Part shown: positions 56,512 through 64,000 of the stretch, piece by piece
Layout: every line of letters begins with the position of its first letter
Position numbering within the stretch: the first letter of the stretch is position 1
DNA from: Kalmusia sp. IMI 367209
Taxonomy: Eukaryota; Ascomycota; Dothideomycetes; Pleosporales; Didymosphaeriaceae
Direction of reading: 5' to 3'
Assembly: GCA_027946365.1 (NCBI GenBank)
Contig: JAPEUQ010000005.1
Location: forward strand, 868,001-932,000
Length of the DNA stretch: 64,000 nucleotides
Position numbers and translations under genes: made by a program
The notes under the pieces: generated by a model
The model's input: only the letters and a program-made list of their open reading frames with translations
Database searches by the model: none
Told to the model about the DNA's origin: nothing

Positions 56512-57614
56512 ACGTTCCATGGCTCCTGAACGTTTCTCTTCGATTCTCCTCCGACATGATCCTTTAATTCTCTTGCTCGAAAAGCTGTTTGTTCCGACTT
56601 GTACCATCAGGCAGACATGATAGACGTACGATTAGGATGGCGGTGCGTTGGTGGTGTGTCTTGTATCATTGTAATATACATTTGGCGTCTTATGCAAGAC
56701 GGTTTCTTTGATCCAGATGCAGCATAGGGACTGGTCTAGGACTGGGCCGCACTCGAAATACCAATTCTCCTCCTCTCCCAAGTTCACAATATAATGAAGC
56801 CGTCACCACCGCTCCGGTTGGCATGCTACCAGGAATATCCCATGAGTCCGTGAGGTACTGCCAGAGCAATTGAATTGCATCAAGGCGATAAGAAATGAGA
56901 CGAATATTGTATGGAGTAGCTAGTAATAAGAAACTAGCACACCTATAGGCAACTCACGCGAGTAGCTCGGAGCTGTGGAGCGCTTCCCAGTCAGAAGGTG
57001 ATTCCCGAGGATGACGGCGCAGCGGAAACCAGGAGCTTTTGGTCGCTTACCGAATGCGGCGCGCCTCTGTGGCTGGAAGCAGTGCACAACGGTTAAGTAT
57101 GCCGACACATCGTGCATGGGTGCGGGTAGGTAGTGAGCTCGAAAAAAGCATTATTAGATTCCACGACAGCTTTTACACAATAGAGTCGCGTCAGCTACGC
57201 GGCAGGAAAGTGCATCACGAGCGCTCTCGGCGCTTTTGCTCTCCACGTGAAGGTCTCGCCTGCGCGGGAGAGGCTCAAGTGTGGGGAGCCCGGCAAGGTC
57301 TGGTCAATCACCATCCGTCTCCGCCGGCAGACCACATCCAATTGTCTTGCGCGTCACCAGCCCACATCTTCGTTCTTGTTGCTCTCGTGCTCCTCCTCCT
57401 CGTTGACTCCTCGTCTCCATTGACTTTCTCGCGACGCGTGCTGCGTACCTCGGCCCAAGCATCCCTTTGACTCAAGCGTCATAGCGGGGCGGCGGAAGCG
57501 GTTCGGCGAGCCAAACCGCTCGTCCTCGGTCGCATATCTCGACAGACAGCTCAACAACTACACCTTGGCGACGTCGCAGCGCAGCAGGCCGGGTGGCCTC
57601 GAGCAATTGGCACC
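56512..57614. other. Intergenic region, about 1.1 kb
   Basis: 3' region of cytochrome c and promoter/leader of the kinase gene. A CCAAT sits near 57338 and the leader is CT-rich at 57380-57420. No gene recognised. Confidence 0.5.
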
Positions 57615-59134
57615 ATGTCGTGGAAGCGGTCCGAGAGGCTGATGGACACCATCAAGGTGCGGCTCTGTGGTTTCCAAGTGTAGTCCTCTCGTGTGCTAAC
57701 CGCAGCAGCACTACAGCAACTTCCCCGCCACAAGTATGTATATCACGACGACTTTAGCTAGAACCACATACTAATCCATGACCAGGTGTCTCCCTTCGGC
57801 AGATGGTGCAATTCGGCGAAAAACCATCGACAGGCACTCTTTTTCGCGCGTCACAGTTTCTCTCCGAAGAGCTCCCCATACGCTTAGCACACCGCGTGCA
57901 AGAACTCCACGAGCTGCCTGATGGTCTCAACGAGATGCCCTCGATCCAGAGGGTGCGTGATTGGTATGCACAGTCATTTGAAGTACGTGTCGCGGTGCTC
58001 CTATCTGGCTCTTGACTCATCCTCTACAGGAGCTCACCAACTTGGCCCGGCCGACAATACCCTCCGACGTCAAAGACCGCCTTTTACGACCAGCAAAGCG
58101 CACCGAGTTGCCTGCCAAGGGTACGCAAAACCCGAGCATTAAACAAGGCCAGTACAGGTCCGCGCCTGAGAATGGCAACGGGAACGGGTATGCCAAAGAC
58201 GCCAAAGGCATCGCGACTACTCGGAAATACTACGCTGCTGCGGATGATGGTCAAGGATGGCCTCCGGAGCTGAGTGACTATAATACCAAATTTGCAGATA
58301 CTTTGGAGAAGATCAAGAGGCGGCACGACAGCGTTGTGACCACGGTCGCACAGGGCATCCTAGAATGGAAGCGAAAGAAGCAGCGTATGCAGATCGACCA
58401 CAACATACAGGCCTTCCTCGACCGCTTTTACATGTCGCGTATCGGCATTCGAATGCTGATCGGCCAGCACATTGCACTCACGGATCAGCGGCGGCATTCC
58501 GATCCGAATTATGTCGGGATTATTTGCACCAAGACCAATGTGCGAGAACTTGCCCAAGAAGCCATAGAAAACGCGCGATTCGTGTGCGAAGACCATTATG
58601 GCTTGTTCGAAGCGCCCAAAGTCCAGCTTGTCTGCAACCCGGATATTAGTTTCATGTACGTCCCGGGCCATTTGTCGCATATGCTTTTCGAGACGCTCAA
58701 GAACTCGCTTCGCGCTGTGGTAGAAACGAGAGGGCAGGATAAAGAGGATTTTCCTGTGACCAAGGTCATTGTCGCCGAAGGCCAGGAAGACATCACTATC
58801 AAGATCTCAGATGAAGGCGGGGGCATCCCTCGGTCGGCAATACCGCTTGTATGGACATATATGTATACGACTGTAGACCAGACACCAAGTCTGGATCCCG
58901 ATTTCAACAAAAGCGACTTTAAAGCGCCCATGGCTGGTTTCGGGTACGGGCTGCCCATCTCAAGACTATACGCGCGCTACTTTGGCGGCGACCTCAAGCT
59001 GATCAGCATGGAGGGGTGAGTACCCTTTCCACAACTTCATCCCAATTCTGTCACGACTAACATTCTGCAGCTATGGCACCGACGTTTACCTGCACCTCAA
59101 CCGCCTCAGCTCGTCCTCAGAACCGCTCCAATAG
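57615..59134 (+). CDS. Mitochondrial pyruvate dehydrogenase kinase-family protein
   Basis: Five exons (57615-57656, 57706-57733, 57786-57982, 58030-59015, 59071-59134) give 438 residues. The N-terminal four-helix domain has HYSNFPATSVSLRQMVQFG, ELPIRLAHRVQELHELP, and DRFYMSRIGIRMLIGQH. The ATPase domain has the N-box FETLKNSLRAVVE, G1-type DEGGGIP, and GFGYGLPISRLYARYFGGD. This is the GHKL fold of PDK/BCKDK, which phosphorylates the E1 subunit of the 2-oxo-acid dehydrogenase. A Gly/Asn-rich insert (PENGNGNGYAKD) separates the helices. I cannot decide between the two yeast-type paralogues PKP1 and PKP2, so no symbol is given. Confidence 0.92.
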
Positions 59135-59822
59135 CAATTACCAGTCAGGAGGGACGAGTGGACATCCAGCGAGATGATCCGTTCATCTCAAGGACGGGCA
59201 CACGGTAATATTTATGGCTCGCCATCATCACGGGCTATGCGGTTGAAATTGAGTGGGCAGGTGGGCATGGAGGTCAGCGAAAGAAGGCAGGTTGGTGATG
59301 CGGAGGAGATGTTCTTGGAGAAAGGACCCGGGGCACCCTGGTGGAGGAACGTGGGTATGGAGGAGGGGATGTAGAACAGGTGAAGATGTTGGATTTGAAA
59401 GATGCCCCAGAGCTTGAGATTTATAAGTGGATGTTGAGACATTCTTGTATTTATTACGCATCTGGATGGATCACTACGTCATGGGATTGGCAGGGACTGG
59501 GATTCTGGAGTAGGCTGTCCCGGTCCGAGCATCCTGCTTTATTGTGTATATGGGCACACACCCTTGGTTTTCGTTACAACGCTTCGCTTTGCTTGAGTAG
59601 GCGAAGAAGGAATAGTCACCAACAAAAGAAATTGCATAATAAGAGCTTCTCTTCCATGTGTCATATTATAACTGTGCTCATCGAACTCGATTCAATTGCT
59701 GATATTGTAGTGACTAAAATGCCCTATCCGTCCATGACTCCACCCATGCAGTTGACGAAGAAAATTGGTATATCCATCATAACACATATCCTACCCTACT
59801 CAAAGCCCTTCCTCTCACGCCC
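59135..59822. other. Intergenic region, about 690 bases
   Basis: Between convergent 3' ends. Plus-strand frames here run into the next gene's antisense and look fortuitous. Confidence 0.45.
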
Positions 59823-61853
59823 TCACAACCACACCCCCAACCACCCCACTAAGAAGGCCCCAAGCAAAACAACTCCCTCGACCCACGCCTGCCCTCCAAA
59901 CACGACCGTCACCACTCCACCCCCCGAATGTTTGACCCCGGTCGACAACGGCAGCGGTGTCTCCACACCCGTCCCCGGCGCAAAACCTGTGCTCCTCGGT
60001 AGCGTAATAATTGCGGTGATTGGGGGCATCACGCTCGAGCTCCCCTGGATCACCGCCGCTGTGCCATGCGGCTCCAGACTAATCACTGATCCTGATATCG
60101 TGACCGCCGGCCCCCCCGGAACTAGTGTAGTACCCGGGGCGAGGGCGTAGTAACCTGCGCGGTTGGCCGTGTAGACGTGGCCCCAGAGCGTGAGTGGGGC
60201 GGCAGAAACAGTGGTATACAGCGAGCCGTACGAGGGCGTTAAAGTCGTCGTGTGCTCGTTTACTATGAGTGCGGTGGCCGAGGGCAAAAGCGAGTATGTT
60301 GTTCCTGAAACGGTGACGGGCGGGCCGCCGGGAAGGAGGGTTTGGCCATTGAGAATGTAGCCTTTTGGTGCGGAGGGGGTGGTCAGGGTCGATATTCGAG
60401 GGCGGGATCGGGGTGAGAATCTGGCCGGACTGATCGAGCGTGACGGGAAGGAGTACGGGAGCGTCGGTTATGGTGCTGTCTGGAGAGGTGAGTGGGATGG
60501 TTTGTGTACCGCCGATTACGACTTCTACGTGCGAGCCGCTGGTTTGGATTGCGATGGGCGTGTTGGAGATGGTGATGGTTTGGCCCCGGTGTACGGTTGA
60601 ACTTCCTACGAGGAAGTCCGAGCCGGAAGGCGCGGGCTTGACGATGATAGCGGAGGAACCTGCCGTTATCGTTGCGGTGGGAGGGCTATAAGGTGGCTGA
60701 AGTGGCACGGTCTGGGTGCCTCCGATCACAACGTTAGTGTGGCCGCCAGATGTGTCGACCGCTACGGGCGTGCCCCCCACCGTAACAGTTTGGCCAGGCT
60801 TCACCGTAGAATCGCCAATCACAACATTGCCACCCGAAGGGCCCGGTTTGACGATGACATTCGAGGGACCTGCGCTGATAGTTACGACAGGAGGAGCCAC
60901 CGTAGAGCTCGCCTTCGTCTCTTGCTCTTGTGCGGGCGGTATCGGAATCGACGGAACTGTTTCCCAGCCTGTAGCTGTGATTTCTATGACAGGAGAGCAT
61001 CCGCGGCAGGGAAGGGTGATGGTGAAATTAGGCTCTGGGATCTCGTGGTGGCCATCTGGGTCGCCGGGATTGGTTGATGGTGCTGGTATGGGATGGAGAC
61101 CTTCTTCTGTGGATGTCATACCCGGAATAGGGAGCGATGGGACGACATTGGTTGCGCTGGCGATGTTCGTGCCGTTGCTTAGTGTAGGGATGGAAACGGT
61201 AGGGAAGGAGACGACGTCCTGGGTTGTTTGAGGTATTGATAAGATGGGTGCAGAGGGAATTAGTCCTGTATGTATTGGAGGTGGAACAATTGATGAAGCC
61301 TGTGGGTCGGAAGGACTTATCGTGGGTGGAGTGGCTAACGACGGTCCTTCTGCTGTAGGAGATTGTGATGGTATAATGCTTGAAAGGCGGGGTGCCGACG
61401 GTATAAGGCCAGAGGGTATCTTGAGAGCAGCGGAAAGTATGGAGGTGGTTGGTGTTTGCGACGAGAACGAGCTTCTAGGCGCAGAAGGTATAAGAGAAGT
61501 TCCTGAACCTCGGGGTGCAGAAGGAATGAGAGCAGTTCCTGAGCAAGCGTGATGCCCCTGTCAGATTCTTTGCCTCTAGGATTCGCTGGGCGTAGGGCTA
61601 CATACTCGGAGCAGATGGTATTATAACTAAGCTTGCTGCTATCACATCCTCGGCCGTTAGAGCCGCTACAGCCGCCTCGTTGCCTTTGACACTGTGTTAG
61701 TGCAAAAAGCTATCGTCCGGGAGACATGAAACGTCAGTTAAGATACTCACCTGCCTGAGCCAGTGCAGGAGCAACTTGGACCCATGTCGCACACATGCAC
61801 AGTGTCCGACACAGACGCGACCGACTAGCCCATCCAGTCCGAACGTTTACCAT
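59823..61853 (-). CDS. Ser/Thr/Pro-rich repeat protein, probable cell-surface (GPI-like) (one apparent +1 frameshift)
   Basis: Exons 61853-61751, 61683-61606 and 61538-59823, phases consistent. The N-terminus ends in a possible signal sequence (VQVAPALAQAG). Five copies of a LIPSAP-type motif follow (for example TALIPSAPRGSGTS and SGLIPSAPRLS). Then come two tandem repeats of about 60 residues, each with IVKPxPSG, a VxxGQT element and TVPL or TIPL at the end, and a third, looser one. The extreme C-terminus is hydrophobic (VVLLGAFLVGWLGVWL), as in GPI-anchored fungal wall proteins. One base must be removed from the G5 run 60375-60379 to join the repeats to KGYILNGQTLLPGG and the tail. Adhesion or wall structure is a guess. 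Confidence 0.68.
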
Positions 61854-63319
61854 GGCGATTGTAGTAGCGGCGAAAAAGAGCGACAGGAAGGCCAGAAAAC
61901 AGCATCAATAGGAAGGGGAGCATACCCACCTTCTAGCCGTGTAAGAGGCACCGGAATCATTCCACCCAATCACCCAAAAACGCCTCCATCGTCGCCCGCA
62001 ATCAACTCCTCGTTCCAGAAGATCACTCTGCATCTCGCGTGCCGCCTGTGTAATTACGAGGCGTCACGGCTGATGAAGACTCCAGATTCTGGAGCCAATG
62101 CCGTATATTTGCTGCATAGATTGTGGTTGATTAGGCGGGTACCAAGCTTTCCGTGCAGCGTCCGTGCCGATTGGAGATCGTCCCGAGTCTCAGTGGAGTC
62201 CGGCAGGATAATCTGTAGGCGAATATATGATACGTCCACTACATTTTCCCCCGGTGTAACCTATCTCTAAGCGGTCCTATAAGCGACGGTCTGCCCCAGA
62301 GGTACTATAGAGTGCAGCAGGAGACAAGTCGCGGCTCTACGGGCAAACAAGAGTAGCTCCTGCAAGGATCATAGTGCGGTGCTATATTGTGGATGATCAT
62401 CTATTCCGCGCATCTGGCCAAGTGTAGCGTCAAAGGTATATAGCAGTGGTGAGCTCGCGTTCTTAGCTTTCACCAAGTGCGGCCTTCGTCGAGAAGGTGG
62501 AATCCGCTATTTCTCCGTGGAGTATCATAGGAATCAGGGTTGTAGAGGTTTGCCATCGTCGGGGCTCCGGACCGCGTAGGTTGACAGGGACAATCAGCCG
62601 GCTGCACATTGTACAGGCTAAGCGTTGAGATCCTGGAAAGTGTGCACGTGGTACCAGTTCCGTCGGGGCTTCGAGTGCAGAATCATGCATACCGCGGGTT
62701 CCAAAAGTTCTCGATCTCGCGAAGCGAACGGGTAGTTGGGTACGCTGAAGCTGAGTGAAAGATGGCGCCGGCTTAGTCATCAGAGAAGGCGCACAACATG
62801 TCGCAAAACTAATCTAGCATCGATACTGCTATTATCGTAGATCCATCATTTCAGAGAGCTTCCCTAGAGAGGTCATTGAACATTGCCTAGACTTGAGTTC
62901 CTTATGATAACATCTTGACCCGCTTTATCCCTTGTTACAGTGTTTGTCATCGTCTGGTCTGTATCACATTCCTCGGCGAGGAAAAACTAATATATATCTC
63001 ATGTATATGTGTCGCATTCCTTTGTTAGAAGAGAGCTGAGGTCTGTTCGCATTTTACTAGAAAATTTCCACTATTCTTCACATATACTAAGCGCTTCGAA
63101 AAGCCGACCCAAACTCTGTTCGCTGTTCCATACCGATTGAAGGATCTGAACATTAACAACCTTTACATAATTCAAGGTAGCTCATGGCTACCTCTAGAGT
63201 TACTTATTCGAGACTAGTGCATACAGGCCTTTGACACCCAGCACTCCTGGCGTAACATCTCCTTTCATAGACACTTTCCATGCAAGGCTACTATGTAAAT
63301 GATGACTGATATAATCAGT
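61854..63319. other. Intergenic region, about 1.5 kb
   Basis: A 105-codon minus-strand frame at 62463-62780 has no motif and is not called. The stretch 62820-63300 is AT-rich. Nothing else seen. Confidence 0.45.
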
Positions 63320-64000
63320 CTAGTATGACCGCTTCACAGGTGGCACGTTCTTACATTCTGCTTCATCCAAGGTATTCATCTGCACTGGGCGTGTCGCCCA
63401 CTCCACTTCTTTTCCAACACTTCGCTGCCACGTCAGACTGTGCTTCATCCACTCTTGATCATCCCTCTCCTTGAAGTCATCTCGCGCATGGGCACCCCGA
63501 CTCTCCGTCCTCGTAAGTGCCGCTTTACTCGTCTGAATGGCGTTGGTCAGTAGATTCCGCAATTCAAGCGTTTCGACCAAGTCAGAATTCCATATCAAGC
63601 TCTTATCTGTAACTCTCAGATTGCTAGCAAATTGTTTCTCGATGTTTTGTAGTTGAAGGTTTCCGGTAGTAAGGGAATCCGCTTTGCGGAAGACAGCGGT
63701 GGTGGATTGCATTGTACGCTGCATTTCATCTCTTAAAGAAGCTGTTGAGGATGAACCTGAAGAGTCTAGGATGGTAGTTATCTCTTTTATCGAATCGAGT
63801 CCGACCTCGGATGGCGCTGGGTGATGAGGTGTGGTTGGCGCATAGTTCTCTACGATGTGCAATGCGGTTGCTCGGCCCTTTTCTGTATAAGCCGTTGCTC
63901 TTCGTCGAACCCTCTTCCATCGCTTAAGAAGAATTACTGACTTACAAATACTACGATGTCGAGAAGAGAGTTTGCACCAAGGCGATTCGCACCATGCACA
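63320..64000 (-). CDS. Succinate dehydrogenase flavoprotein-like subunit, C-terminal part
   Basis: The N-terminal part lies beyond the window. Exons 64000-63946 and 63877-63320 flank a 68-nt phase-0 intron. The visible protein has [20 protein letters not shown] (SDHA motif near the FAD site). It then reads [38 protein letters not shown] with MKHSLTW, and ends [17 protein letters not shown]. Substitution of several usual SDH1 positions (for example [14 protein letters not shown], and [13 protein letters not shown] where the family has xYRxVxxxTLDE) suggests a diverged paralogue rather than the main subunit. Activity as complex II subunit is inferred, and a specialised copy is possible. Confidence 0.82.
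   Translation of the reverse strand, partial: CAWCESPWCKLSSRHRSICKSVILLKRWKRVRRRATAYTEKGRATALHIVENYAPTTPHHPAPSEVGLDSIKEITTILDSSGSSSTASLRDEMQRTMQSTTAVFRKADSLTTGNLQLQNIEKQFASNLRVTDKSLIWNSDLVETLELRNLLTNAIQTSKAALTRTESRGAHARDDFKERDDQEWMKHSLTWQRSVGKEVEWATRPVQMNTLDEAECKNVPPVKRSY

Noticed and set aside
59341..60150. A 269-codon plus-strand frame
   Set aside because: Its second half is antisense to the surface-repeat gene, and its first half has no motif.
63878..63945. Suspected frameshift or tiny intron near the SDH1-like VVF motif
   Set aside because: A normal 68-nt intron with GTAAGT and AAAAG ends restores [15 protein letters not shown], so nothing unusual remains.

Overview
The window is nuclear DNA of a filamentous ascomycete (Pezizomycotina). 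Coding sequence is split by many short introns (about 45-170 nt) with GT...AG ends and CTAAC/CTGAC-like branch points. The gene content is typical of the group: Zn2Cys6 regulators, a HET-domain relic, COPII, respiratory-chain and mitochondrial genes. A Dothideomycete is my guess from overall protein flavour only; nothing in the window fixes the class. There are no bacterial-type operons, CRISPR arrays or convincing tRNA/rRNA genes. About 25 genes are supported. Exon borders were worked out by eye from splice signals, reading phase and family motifs.

Layout. 0-10.6 kb: 3' truncated acetylornithine aminotransferase (ARG8), a DUF2470 membrane protein, two adjacent genes sharing an unusual C-terminal motif (one continuing into a Gly/Ala/Thr repeat exon), a hypothetical protein, a small membrane ORF, and a five-exon cupin gene. 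10.6-18.6 kb: gene-poor, with a decayed HET-domain gene and one disordered hypothetical protein. 18.7-30.3 kb: dense housekeeping block with a RasGEF carrying its own GTPase-like domain, divergent COX12 and B12D/MLRQ genes, an RRM protein divergent from SEC31, and a Lys-rich protein. 31.2-37.7 kb: GNAT acetyltransferase, an atypical zinc-cluster regulator and a TauD-type dioxygenase. 37.7-45 kb: gene-free, becoming AT-rich. 45-47.5 kb: a classical Zn2Cys6 regulator. 49.3-64 kb: RRG9, an mpaB-like oxygenase, a CCCH zinc-finger protein, an SDR, cytochrome c, a pyruvate dehydrogenase kinase-family gene, a repeat-rich surface-type protein, and the C-terminal part of a divergent succinate dehydrogenase flavoprotein.

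Seven genes act in mitochondria (ARG8, COX12, B12D, RRG9, CYC1, the PDK-like kinase, the SDH1-like gene). COX12 and B12D share one short divergent promoter.

Two points deserve most attention. First, the adjacent motif genes at 3.3 and 4.9 kb carry a GTAAGT splice donor at the same point of a shared C-terminal motif, and the unspliced donor itself makes an in-frame stop. Second, five places in four otherwise intact genes (SEC31 twice, a zinc-cluster regulator, GNAT, the surface protein) need removal of exactly one base from a C or G run to restore the frame. That points to a systematic assembly error, or less likely to a shared recoding feature.
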